Source: an uncultured Paracoccaceae bacterium (lineage in GTDB: Bacteria; Pseudomonadota; Alphaproteobacteria; Rhodobacterales; Rhodobacteraceae). Taken from it: a stretch of DNA of 64,000 bases. Under the pieces are notes generated by a model. That model did no database searches. It saw only the letters and a program-made list of their open reading frames with translations, and was not told where the DNA came from. Each line of letters opens with the position of its first letter. Within the stretch, counting starts at the first letter, position 1. The stretch lies in contig CANMFL010000003.1 in NCBI GenBank assembly GCA_947497185.1, forward strand, positions 124,001 through 188,000, given 5' to 3'. The translations under genes were made by a program, and so were the position numbers. Shown here piece after piece: positions 17,511 through 25,678 of this stretch.

Positions 17511-18359
17511 ATGACAGACATCGCGCCTCTCACGACATTTCGTGGCATCATCCAACTGCTCTTCCATTTCGGCCTAAAGCAAGCCTCAGCATGTATATTT
17601 GGCATTTGCCTTCTCATCGCGATGATCCTGACGCGGATGATATGGCAGGAAAGCTGGGCACTGGCCCGTTATGATGCGCTTCTCTTTATCGCAATTACCC
17701 TTCAAGTTTTGTTTCTGAAAACAGGCATCGAAACCATCAGCGAAGCCCGCGTTATTTTACTGTTCCACATCACCGGCACAGCAATGGAAATTTTCAAAGT
17801 TCACGCCGGATCGTGGAGTTATCCTGACCCCAGCATCATTCGCATTTACGACGTACCGCTTTACACTGGTTTTATGTACGCAGCAGTCGGCAGCTATATG
17901 GCGAGGGTCGTGCGGCTATTCGACATGGAAATGGCCCCTTTCCCGCCTTTGTGGCTACATTACGGATTAGCGGCGCTCGTCTATATCAACTTTTTCAGCC
18001 ACCATTTTATGATCGACATACGTTACTTTCTGTTTGCGGCTACGATTGTTCTTTATGGTCGCACCCAAATTTGGTTTCGAGTCAGACGCCGTTGGCTGTG
18101 GATGCCACTGCCGCTTGCCGCTTTTTTCTCTAGCTTTTTCCTGTGGATCGCCGAGAATATTGGAACTGCGACGGGAACGTGGCTGTATTCCGGTCAATCG
18201 GCTTTTGAAATGGTGCGATTTGCGAAGATGGGGGCGTGGTATTTGCTACTTTATGTCTCCTTCGCGACGGTCACACTGGTTGTACGGGTAACGCCCCGCG
18301 AGGGCGCTGAAAATCGGCCGATGCGTCGTTATAGCAGACCACGTTTTACTAAAACGTAA
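17511..18359 (+). CDS. DUF817 integral membrane protein
   Basis: 282 residues with about seven or eight hydrophobic segments. HAGSWSYPDPSIIRIYDVPLY near residue 97 and NIGTATGTWLYSGQ near 225, together with the conserved His in FFSHHFMIDIRYF, match the DUF817 family of unknown function in proteobacteria. Acidic and His residues inside membrane segments hint at transport or enzymatic work in the bilayer, but this is inference. The start is set at ATG 17511 (MTDIAPL); ATG 17496 is possible. The 3' end overlaps the convergent small gene at 18329 by 31 bp. Confidence 0.75.
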   Translation: MTDIAPLTTFRGIIQLLFHFGLKQASACIFGICLLIAMILTRMIWQESWALARYDALLFIAITLQVLFLKTGIETISEARVILLFHITGTAMEIFKVHAGSWSYPDPSIIRIYDVPLYTGFMYAAVGSYMARVVRLFDMEMAPFPPLWLHYGLAALVYINFFSHHFMIDIRYFLFAATIVLYGRTQIWFRVRRRWLWMPLPLAAFFSSFFLWIAENIGTATGTWLYSGQSAFEMVRFAKMGAWYLLLYVSFATVTLVVRVTPREGAENRPMRRYSRPRFTKT

Positions 18360-18700
18360 ACAACAACGATAAATGTGACGATCAACACGGCAGAGATCGT
18401 CCCCAATATACCTAAAATGCGACCTTTCAAGCGATCCGCTGGGTCAATGAATTTCAAGAAATTTATCAAGTTTTGCGCGGCTTTACGCGTTGCAGCGTCG
18501 TCGTTCATCCGCGCCAATTTCGGGTTTTCGGCGACGGTCATCGCATCGACGACGACCTTTGCATCGCGGCGCAGGCGGCGTGGTAATTGCCGCCCAGCTT
18601 TGCGCAGTTGAGCGTCCAAGGTTTGCCCACGCGCTCGTAGTTTCGCCGCGAGCAGCGCGCGGATTTCATCCACTTGATTTTGAAGCATTTCTTCGGCCAT
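18329..18700 (-). CDS. Small protein with C-terminal membrane anchor
   Basis: 123 residues. The N-terminal 70 residues are charged and likely helical (LRARGQTLDAQLRKAGRQLP, then RRLRRDAKVVVDAM), followed by one hydrophobic C-terminal segment (residues about 97-118, ILGTISAVLIVTFIVVVYVL). The layout suggests a tail-anchored cytoplasmic protein. I do not recognise a named family. Its end overlaps DUF817 by 31 bp in convergent orientation, and its start lies 48 bp from the divergent hydrolase gene. Confidence 0.65.
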   Translation of the reverse strand: MAEEMLQNQVDEIRALLAAKLRARGQTLDAQLRKAGRQLPRRLRRDAKVVVDAMTVAENPKLARMNDDAATRKAAQNLINFLKFIDPADRLKGRILGILGTISAVLIVTFIVVVYVLVKRGLL

Positions 18701-18748
18701 TGTGGCAATATAAATGGTGGGCCTTCAAGGTCAACGCAGGAGAACCGA

Positions 18749-19492
18749 ATGCTACACACGATCATCCATGGCGAACAAACCGAAAAACCTAACCTACTGA
18801 TTGCACATGGTTTATTCGGGTCCGCGCGCAATTGGGGTGTGATCGCAAAACGACTGTCTGCGGATCGTCAGGTCATTGTCGTGGACATGCGGAATCATGG
18901 GTTAAGCCCTTGGTTTGACACGCAATCTTATGGCGACATGGCTGGTGATCTGGCTGAGGTCATTGATGGCCCTGTCGACGTGCTGGGACATTCCATGGGC
19001 GGCAAGGCGTCCATGGTGCTTGCCTTGGAAAACCCGCATAAAATCAACAAGTTGATCGTCGCGGATATCGCGCCCGTCGCCTATAGCCACACGCAAATGG
19101 GGCCGTTGGACGCGATGCGTGGCGTCGATATGGACACGGTCAACAACCGCGCTGACGCGAAGGCGCAACTTGTCGGGCTTGATCCGGGTGTCGATGATTT
19201 CCTGCTGCAATCCATTGATATCAAAGAGAAACGGTGGAAGTTAAATCTCGACGTCTTGGCGGCAGAGATGCCCAAGATCGTCGGCTTTCCGAGGGCTCAA
19301 GGGACGTTCGACGGGCCAACGCTGTTCCTGTCTGGGGCGACCTCTGACTACGTGAAATCCGACTATCGGCCTGCAATCAAAGAGCTGTTTCCAGCCGCTA
19401 AATTCGCCAAAATTCCGGGTGCAGGGCACTGGTTGCACGCCGAAAAACCGCGCGAATTCGAAGCGTCGGTATCGGCGTTTTTGGACATGTGA
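18749..19492 (+). CDS. Alpha/beta hydrolase (YbfF-like esterase)
   Basis: 247 residues. The nucleophile elbow GHSMGGK (Ser near residue 80) follows the strand-loop HGLFGSARNW, and the catalytic His lies in GAGHWLHAEKP near the C-terminus. This matches the YbfF/PLDN family of small acyl-CoA or short-ester hydrolases; the physiological substrate is unknown. The start at 18749 has a GCAGGAG ribosome site 6 bases upstream, whereas the longer in-frame extension does not resemble the family. It has no signal peptide, so it is cytoplasmic. Confidence 0.85.
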   Translation: MLHTIIHGEQTEKPNLLIAHGLFGSARNWGVIAKRLSADRQVIVVDMRNHGLSPWFDTQSYGDMAGDLAEVIDGPVDVLGHSMGGKASMVLALENPHKINKLIVADIAPVAYSHTQMGPLDAMRGVDMDTVNNRADAKAQLVGLDPGVDDFLLQSIDIKEKRWKLNLDVLAAEMPKIVGFPRAQGTFDGPTLFLSGATSDYVKSDYRPAIKELFPAAKFAKIPGAGHWLHAEKPREFEASVSAFLDM

Positions 19493-19496
19493 CTTG

Positions 19497-19525
19497 CGTG
19501 CACAAGGCGTGCACAACCCGTGCAC
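19497..19525 (+). promoter_or_regulatory. Three CGTGCAC repeats at 11-bp spacing
   Basis: CGTGCAC occurs at 19497-19503, 19508-19514 and 19519-19525, exactly 11 bp apart, so each palindromic GTGCAC core falls on the same face of the helix. The array begins directly after the hydrolase stop codon and ends 72 bp before the BrnA-like gene. Ribbon-helix-helix repressors bind such short tandem sites, so an operator for the BrnA-like protein is a reasonable inference. Confidence 0.5.
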
Positions 19526-19597
19526 CGCGCGGACCCTTTGAAATCCGGTAAGGAATTGACGGCATAACGGGGCTTTCACACGCTGAAAGGTCCGCCA

Positions 19598-20008
19598 ATG
19601 CCGCCCAAGAAAATGTCCGCCATCGACGAGAAACGCTATTCGGAAATGATGCTGGTCGCGTCTGAAACGCTGTGGGATTTCCGCCACCCCGACCTTGTCC
19701 GCACGATCCTGCCGCGCGAATGGGCGGACATCCCGCTGGACGTTGTGCCGGAGAAAATACGGATCACGCTACGGGTGGATTCGGACGTGGCCAAGTTTTT
19801 CCGCAAGCTGGGACGCGGGGTCTACCAAGAGCGCATGAACGCAGTGCTGCGGACGTTTATGCTGGCGCGGCTGACCGAGATCTTGGGCGCGGATCAAGAG
19901 CTGATGCTGGCCGAAACGGACGAGTTGGGCAAGCTGTACCTGTCACAGGAGGCGGACTTGCTCGCGCAGTTGGAGACGCTGCGGCGGAGGCGTGTGGGGA
20001 TTAGGTGA
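19598..20008 (+). CDS. BrnA-like ribbon-helix-helix protein without adjacent toxin
   Basis: 136 residues. Residues about 52-85 (EKIRITLRVDSDVAKFF, then GRGVYQERMNAVLRTFM) carry the beta-strand plus two-helix pattern of BrnA-type ribbon-helix-helix antitoxins, which bind DNA as dimers and neutralise the RNase BrnT. No BrnT-like gene is next to it on either side, so it is either an orphan antitoxin or a stand-alone regulator, as many roseobacter homologues seem to be. The C-terminal 45 residues are acidic and helical. A small hairpin (CTTTCA / TGAAAG, 19573-19589) precedes the start codon, and a phased GTGCAC array lies farther upstream. Confidence 0.7.
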   Translation: MPPKKMSAIDEKRYSEMMLVASETLWDFRHPDLVRTILPREWADIPLDVVPEKIRITLRVDSDVAKFFRKLGRGVYQERMNAVLRTFMLARLTEILGADQELMLAETDELGKLYLSQEADLLAQLETLRRRRVGIR

Positions 20009-20066
20009 GACGAAAATGCAGCGGGTACGGCCAAAACGGGATATGATCGGAAGCAGTTACGTATTT

Positions 20067-20097
20067 TTGTGTAAAACACGCAACCATCAACTATAAT
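20067..20097 (+). promoter_or_regulatory. Possible promoter of the AT-rich gene
   Basis: A perfect TATAAT at 20092-20097 is preceded by TTGTGT at 20067-20072 with a 19-bp spacer, which is long. The TATAAT lies 22 bp before the ATG at 20120, so the leader would be very short, and no Shine-Dalgarno sequence is visible. A perfect -10 box is unusual in this GC-richer genome and fits an acquired gene. Confidence 0.4.
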
Positions 20098-20119
20098 AAA
20101 TAGTACTTTATCAATTTCA

Positions 20120-21130
20120 ATGAGTAAAAAAACGAGCAATATTAAAACCGGCCAGGTCATTCAGCCTGGTGACACTGGACATTCAGTTGACCTCGAGGGT
20201 CTACCGCATGATGCGATTAAAGCAATCATCAAAAAACTCAACGAACGAAGTCAAAAATCCACTCATATATTTACTGATGAGTACCAGATCACGATTGAGA
20301 ACCTTAAGCTACTTATGACTAAGGTCGTGCAGGAATTTGACTCTTGCACGATTATTTCACAAACATCGTCAGCCAGCATCGTTCTTTCAAACAATCAGAG
20401 ATTTGATTTCTCGAGCTGGGATCAATTTGAAGAATTTGATACGTCGCAACCCGAGAAAACCCGCTCGATTTCACTCAGCGTTACAATTGATGTTATTAGG
20501 GGACAAAACGAAACTCCAGAACGATATAGCGTACAGGTCTCGGTTCAAAATAATCCGGCGTCGTTCGGAATTCAAATTGGCCCACTTGGATTGAGGCCCG
20601 TTGATGGATTTCAAGTTCCACCAGCGCCAATAGTCGTTACAGTTGACTTTAACAATTATATTCTCGGGAAAAATCTTTCGTCGACGATTGAGAATTGGGA
20701 AAAAGCCTTAAAAAGACGAAATCCTACCTTTAGAGTTTTTTTTCAAAAACGGTCTGCTAATATTCGTGCAATTTTAGCTTTTGCGTCGACCTTATCTGGT
20801 ATATTTGCTTGCCGCATTATGATCGACAACTGGGATTTGTCGCCTACAAATAACCTTGGCTGGTTTCTTTTGATTTCTGCCGCCACGATTTATGCATTCT
20901 ACACAATTGGCGGTTTTCTGTCGAAGCAAGCAGAGCGTCAAATAGATCGTCAACAAGCGTCCAACAACATCACACTAACAGAGGGCGACAAGCGAAAAGA
21001 AGAGCAGGTCGAACAAAAGAATAAACGCTCAGTCTACAAAGCAATTGCATTCTCTTTTGGTGTAGTCATGCAAATTTCATGCAGCATTGCAGCAACGAAA
21101 ATCTGGACTTGGTGGCTGGCGCTTACTTGA
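20120..21130 (+). CDS. Orphan AT-rich membrane protein of unknown function
   Basis: 336 residues, not recognised. An N-terminal soluble region (1-215) is rich in Ser, Thr, Asn and Lys, with a beta-like core (SLSVTIDVIRGQN, RYSVQVSVQNNPASFGIQIG). Two transmembrane segments follow (about 218-235 and 248-268), then a charged cytoplasmic stretch (QAERQIDRQQ, KRKEEQVEQKNKR) and a last hydrophobic segment near the C-terminus (about 308-330). Its base composition is clearly more AT-rich than its neighbours (many TTT, AAA and ATT codons), it has no ribosome site, and it ends 21 bp before the convergent lepA end. These are signs of transfer. The layout of a soluble domain with a few membrane helices resembles effector or sensor proteins of accessory systems, but no family link can be shown here. 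Confidence 0.6.
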   Translation: MSKKTSNIKTGQVIQPGDTGHSVDLEGLPHDAIKAIIKKLNERSQKSTHIFTDEYQITIENLKLLMTKVVQEFDSCTIISQTSSASIVLSNNQRFDFSSWDQFEEFDTSQPEKTRSISLSVTIDVIRGQNETPERYSVQVSVQNNPASFGIQIGPLGLRPVDGFQVPPAPIVVTVDFNNYILGKNLSSTIENWEKALKRRNPTFRVFFQKRSANIRAILAFASTLSGIFACRIMIDNWDLSPTNNLGWFLLISAATIYAFYTIGGFLSKQAERQIDRQQASNNITLTEGDKRKEEQVEQKNKRSVYKAIAFSFGVVMQISCSIAATKIWTWWLALT

Positions 21131-21150
21131 AATTAAAGATTTGCCACAGA

Positions 21151-22950
21151 TTAACTATCCATCTTCAACGCCGAGATAAACGCTTCCTGCGGGATGTTGA
21201 CGCTGCCGAATTGCCGCATCTTTTTCTTACCCGCCTTCTGTTTATCCAACAGCTTGCGTTTACGCGATGCGTCGCCGCCATAGCACTTGGCCGTCACGTC
21301 TTTGCGCAGCGCCGATAGGGTCTCGCGCGCGATGACTTTGCCGCCGATGGCCGCTTGGATCGGGATTTTGAACATGTGACGGGGAATCAGGTCTTTGAGT
21401 TTCTCGACCATGGCCCGCCCGCGCTGTTCCGCACGGTCGCGGTGCACCATCATGGACAGCGCATCGACGGGTTCGTCGTTGACGAGAACCGACATTTTCA
21501 CAAGGTTATCAGTCTGATAGCCGGTCAGCACATAATCGAAGGACGCGTAACCTTTTGTTACCGATTTTAGGCGATCATAGAAGTCGAACACAACTTCATT
21601 GAGGGGCAAATCATAGACAACCATCGCACGCGACCCCGCGTAGGTCAGGTCCTGTTGGACCCCGCGCCGGTCTTGGCAGAGTTTCAGCACGTCCCCGAGG
21701 TAGTCGTCAGGCACAAGGATCGTCGCCTTGATCCGCGGTTCTTCGAGGTGATCGACTGTGGTGACGTCTGGCATATCAGCCGGATTGTGCAGATCGACCA
21801 CCGTCTCGTCTTTCATGTAGACGTGGTAAACCACTGACGGTGCAGTGGTAATCAGTTCGATGTCGTACTCACGCTCAATCCGGTCACGGATCACTTCGAG
21901 GTGCAGCAGACCCAGGAAACCACACCGGAAACCAAAGCCAAGCGCGGCGGACGTTTCCATTTCAAACGAGAAAGACGCATCATTCAGCGCGAGTTTATCG
22001 ATGGCATCGCGCAGGTCTTCGAACTGCGAGGAATCGACGGGGAATAGGCCACAGAAGACCACTGGCTGCGCAGGTTTAAAGCCCGGAAGCGGGGTTTCGG
22101 TGCCTTTACGCTCGGACGTGATGGTGTCGCCGACCCGCGTGTCACGGACTTGTTTAATCGATGCGGTGATAAAACCGATTTCGCCGGGACCAAGCGTTTC
22201 GACGTTTTGCATTTGCGGCCGGAACACACCGATGCGGTCGATTTGATGCAGCGTGTTGTTGGACATAAAGCGGACGCGGTCATTTTTCTTCATGCTGCCG
22301 TCGATGATACGGACCAGAACGATCACGCCGAGGTAGCTGTCGTACCACGAGTCGACCAACATCGCCTTAAGCGGCGCATCAGGGTCGCCTTTTGGCGCGG
22401 GCAGTTTTTGCACAATGGCCTCTAAGGTTTCGCGAATGCCGACGCCGGTTTTGGCGGACACGCGAATTGCCTCGGATGCGTCTAGCCCGATCACGTCCTC
22501 GATCTGCGTCGCGACCTTGTCACATTCGGACGCGGGCAAGTCGATTTTATTGAGGACGGGCACAATTTCATGATCCGCATCAAGGGCATGATACACGTTG
22601 GCCAAGGTCTGTGCTTCGACGCCTTGGGTACTATCAACGACCAGCAGCGACCCCTCGACTGCCCGCATGGACCGCGACACTTCGTAGGCGAAATCGACGT
22701 GGCCGGGGGTGTCGATGAGGTTCAGAACGTAGTCCTGCCCATCGTCCGCTGTGTAGTCGATCCGCACGGTGTTGGCCTTGATCGTGATGCCGCGTTCGCG
22801 CTCGATATCCATGCTATCCAGCATCTGGGCTTTCATATCGCGGGCAGCCACGGTGTTCGTCTCTTGAATGAGCCGATCAGCGAGCGTGGATTTACCGTGG
22901 TCGATATGGGCAACAATTGAAAAATTGCGGATATTTTTAAGGTCAGTCAT
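21151..22950 (-). CDS. lepA: Elongation factor 4 (LepA)
   Basis: 599 residues, the family norm. LepA is a ribosomal GTPase that back-translocates or remodels stalled ribosomes. The G motifs are complete: [14 protein letters not shown] (P-loop), [13 protein letters not shown] and NKIDLP. The C-terminal LepA-specific domain ends with [20 protein letters not shown]. The start is the ATG at 22950. The gene is convergent with the AT-rich orphan gene. Confidence 0.97.
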   Translation of the reverse strand: MTDLKNIRNFSIVAHIDHGKSTLADRLIQETNTVAARDMKAQMLDSMDIERERGITIKANTVRIDYTADDGQDYVLNLIDTPGHVDFAYEVSRSMRAVEGSLLVVDSTQGVEAQTLANVYHALDADHEIVPVLNKIDLPASECDKVATQIEDVIGLDASEAIRVSAKTGVGIRETLEAIVQKLPAPKGDPDAPLKAMLVDSWYDSYLGVIVLVRIIDGSMKKNDRVRFMSNNTLHQIDRIGVFRPQMQNVETLGPGEIGFITASIKQVRDTRVGDTITSERKGTETPLPGFKPAQPVVFCGLFPVDSSQFEDLRDAIDKLALNDASFSFEMETSAALGFGFRCGFLGLLHLEVIRDRIEREYDIELITTAPSVVYHVYMKDETVVDLHNPADMPDVTTVDHLEEPRIKATILVPDDYLGDVLKLCQDRRGVQQDLTYAGSRAMVVYDLPLNEVVFDFYDRLKSVTKGYASFDYVLTGYQTDNLVKMSVLVNDEPVDALSMMVHRDRAEQRGRAMVEKLKDLIPRHMFKIPIQAAIGGKVIARETLSALRKDVTAKCYGGDASRKRKLLDKQKAGKKKMRQFGSVNIPQEAFISALKMDS

Positions 22951-23099
22951 GGAACGTCAGGCCTATCAAAGAGGGGTGGTTTTCCATGGCCTGTGATGGG
23001 GGAATTTGCAAGGGGGGAAGATAGCAGCGACGCGTGCGGGCGCTGCGTTTTAGCTTAATATGTTCAGTTTGTGACGCACCGACGCTTTTGCTACCCGTG

Positions 23100-24290
23100 T
23101 CAGGTGGCAGCGCCGTTACCGCGTTGCCGCGCAAGATGATACGCCAGCGCCAACGCTGCGAGCCCCATGCCGAACAGCGCCAAGCCGTGCCACCCTGCGA
23201 CGCTCATGATTTTGACCCCAACCGCTGAGCCGAGCGAAGCACCGATGTAATACGCAAGCATGTAGACCGCGTTCATCCGGCTTTGGGCGTTTGCGTCGAT
23301 GGCAAAAACACGCACTTGATTGGGGATCTGCGCACCAAAGACACCTAAATCCAATAAAATAACGCCAATGATAAGCCCCGCGAGGCTATCGCTCCAGATT
23401 GCGAGTACGACGAAGGACGCGAGGACAGAGCAAAGCGAAACAGTAATGATGCGCGTCGGGCCAAAGCGGTCAACGTAGCGCCCGGCCAGTTTTGCGCCGA
23501 CGATCCCCGACATGCCAACCAATCCGAATAATCCGGCCTGTTGCACCGTGTAATCGAACGGCGCGTCCGTCACATGAATGGCAAGCGTCGCCCAAAGCGC
23601 GTTGAATGCCGCGAACCATAACGCACCCGTCAGCGCACTTTCCCGTAACAAACGGTGTTTGCGAAGCAAGCCGAACATCGACGCGATCAATGCAGGGTAG
23701 CTGAGCGTAACTTTGGGCTTGTTGTCAGGCAGGTACGCCCGCAGCAAAAGACCGAAAACCGCGGCTAGAATCGCGGCGACAAGGAAAACAGACCGCCAAC
23801 CAAAATATTCGGCGATGGTCCCACTGGCCGTGCGCGAGAGCAGAATGCCGATGGTCAGGCCCGTCATCAACGTGCCCATGGTGGCACCTTTGGTGGCGGG
23901 CGACGCGAGGGACGCCCCGATGGGCAGTAACTGCTGCGTAATATTTGCGCCCAAACCCACCGCGAAAAAGGCCGCGACCAACACACCAATATCGGGTGCG
24001 AAATAAACCGCCATCAACGAGAGCGTGAGCAACACAGACAGATAGCTGATCAAATTGCGGCGGTTCATCACATCGCCAAGCGGCGAAATGAACAGGATCG
24101 CTGCGGCGTAGCCCAATTGCGTGGCAGACGGGATCAAGCCAACCGCCCCGTCATTAACGTTAAAGGTCTCGCCAATCTCAGGCAGAAGCGGCTGATTATA
24201 ATAGAGATTAGCGGCGGTGGCCGCAATCGCCGTCGCCATCAACAAGAGCAGCGGGCGCGTAAGCTGCGGCGTCACGGATGTGTCAGACAT
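23100..24290 (-). CDS. MFS transporter (12 transmembrane segments)
   Basis: 396 residues with about twelve hydrophobic segments. The start (LYYNQPLLPEIGETF) and the loop SPLGDVMNRRN after helix 2 (motif-A position) mark it as a drug/metabolite exporter-type major facilitator. AGRYVDRFGPTRI is the matching second-half loop. Substrate unknown. The start is placed at ATG 24290 (MSDTSVTPQ). The tetR gene ends 59 bp upstream on the same strand, so the two probably form one transcript controlled by the operators near 25.0 kb. Confidence 0.87.
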   Translation of the reverse strand: MSDTSVTPQLTRPLLLLMATAIAATAANLYYNQPLLPEIGETFNVNDGAVGLIPSATQLGYAAAILFISPLGDVMNRRNLISYLSVLLTLSLMAVYFAPDIGVLVAAFFAVGLGANITQQLLPIGASLASPATKGATMGTLMTGLTIGILLSRTASGTIAEYFGWRSVFLVAAILAAVFGLLLRAYLPDNKPKVTLSYPALIASMFGLLRKHRLLRESALTGALWFAAFNALWATLAIHVTDAPFDYTVQQAGLFGLVGMSGIVGAKLAGRYVDRFGPTRIITVSLCSVLASFVVLAIWSDSLAGLIIGVILLDLGVFGAQIPNQVRVFAIDANAQSRMNAVYMLAYYIGASLGSAVGVKIMSVAGWHGLALFGMGLAALALAYHLARQRGNGAAT

Positions 24291-24349
24291 GGGGGAATCC
24301 TTGTGCGCGTCGTCGGCCTTGGCCACGTAAGTCAACTTTGCGGAATGGT

Positions 24350-24937
24350 TTACGTTTGAGCAGGATGAAAGACCTCGTCGACGATACTTTTGGCGAGATC
24401 ATTATCGACAGGATCACCGCCAAGCAGCGCGTACCAGAACGCGCCGTGCACAAAAATCGAGAGCATTCTGACGTCCCTGCCCTGCGCGATTTCACCCTTG
24501 CTTTGTGCGCGTTTGAGTAGGTCAGTTACCATTTTCTCGCGCGGCTTCACGAACTTTGTCTTGAACACATCGCGGAACGCATCGTCATCTTGCGCCGCAG
24601 CAATCAACGACCGAATTGGCGCACCGCTTTCGCTGAGATGTGAAAATACCTGCATCAAAAACTGTTCTAATTGCAATTGGCAGGTCAGGTTAGGGTCATC
24701 AATTGGGGCGGCAGCATAGTGACCCGTCTCTTCGAATATCGCGTCGAGCACGAGGTCGGCTTTGGTGTTCCAACGGTTGTAGAGCGTCTGCCTGGCGACA
24801 TTCGCCTCGCTCGCAATCGCGGCGATCGTCACCTTTGCATAGCCGTGCTCGCGCAATAAATTGAGCGTCGCGGATTTAATCGTGCCCGCCGCTTCCGCGT
24901 CACGAGGCCGTCCGCCTGATTTCTTCTGTTCGGTCAT
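24350..24937 (-). CDS. TetR/AcrR-family repressor
   Basis: 195 residues. The N-terminal helix-turn-helix domain (residues about 18-62: KSATLNLLREHGYAKVTIAA, then SEANVARQTLYNRWNTKADL) is typical of TetR regulators, which release DNA when a small ligand binds the C-terminal domain. The gene lies between a same-strand MFS gene and a divergent truncated exporter, and two near-identical palindromes occur just upstream of its start. Autoregulation and control of the exporters is the natural inference; the inducer is unknown. Confidence 0.9.
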   Translation of the reverse strand: MTEQKKSGGRPRDAEAAGTIKSATLNLLREHGYAKVTIAAIASEANVARQTLYNRWNTKADLVLDAIFEETGHYAAAPIDDPNLTCQLQLEQFLMQVFSHLSESGAPIRSLIAAAQDDDAFRDVFKTKFVKPREKMVTDLLKRAQSKGEIAQGRDVRMLSIFVHGAFWYALLGGDPVDNDLAKSIVDEVFHPAQT

Positions 24938-24981
24938 GCGGGCCTTCTATGCAGCTCTATTTCAGTGTCACAAATCGATAC

Positions 24982-25019
24982 TAGACTGCGGTCTATTTAT
25001 ATTTATAGACTGCAGTCTA
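24982..25019. promoter_or_regulatory. Two palindromic operators in the tetR upstream region
   Basis: TAGACTGCAGTCTA (25006-25019) is a perfect 14-bp palindrome, and TAGACTGCGGTCTA (24982-24995) is the same site with one changed base. Their centres are 24 bp apart, with an AT-rich spacer (TTTATATTTA) that could hold -10 elements. They lie 45-82 bp upstream of the tetR start and just upstream of the divergent exporter remnant, as expected for TetR-family operators. Confidence 0.8.
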
Positions 25020-25029
25020 CAAACACTTA

Positions 25030-25641
25030 TTGGTTTGTATTGACTTCGAGGCCTCGCAGTTGACACACGCCACTTTTACACCGCGCAAAGCCGCCGGAAT
25101 CACTGCCGTGCTTGGATTGTTGTCGCTATTTCCGCCGCTGGCGACAGATATGTATCTTGCTGGTTTGGGGGATATTGCCGAGGCGTTGCACACGGGTGAA
25201 CGCGCCACTGATCTTTCGCTTTCGATCTTTTTTCTCGGGCTGTGTCTCGGGCAATTCATTGTTGGCCCACAGATCGATAGCTGGGGGCGCAAGAGGCCGC
25301 TGCTGGCTGCGACGGCGTTGTTTATTGTGACATCTCTGGCGTTAATCTTAGTGCAAGACATCATTGCGTTCAATGCGTTACGGTTTCTGCGGGCCCTCGG
25401 AGCATGCGGTGGTATGGTGGTCGGCCGCGCGGTGGTCAACGACCTGTATGAGGGGCGCCAGGCCGAAAAAGTCATGACAATCTTAGTGATGTTGTTAACG
25501 ATTGGGCCCATCGTGTCGCCAACGCTCGGCAGTCTGTTGCTCGAAGCATTCGGATGGCGGTCGATTTTCATCGTTATGATGGTCGTCGGAATGATCGCAT
25601 TCATATTATCCGTCATCGTCATGTCGGAAACGTTAGCCTGA
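25030..25641 (+). pseudogene. Truncated Bcr/CflA-type drug exporter
   Basis: The frame encodes about 200 residues with six transmembrane segments and clear Bcr/CflA features: LFPPLATDMYLAGL in helix 1, GPQIDSWGRKRPLL after helix 2, and RFLRALGACGGMVVGRAVVND in helix 4. Family members have about 400 residues and twelve helices; here the frame stops after helix 6 (VIVMSETLA) and the next gene begins 38 bp later, so the second half is deleted. The start is uncertain: TTG at 25030 or TTG at 25060, which has a GAGG nearby. It is divergent from tetR and next to its operators, suggesting it was the original regulated exporter. A half-size transporter working as a dimer is possible but less likely. 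Confidence 0.72.
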
Positions 25642-25678
25642 TGATATTCTTGTGTAGACCAAAGGCGTGGATATTTCG

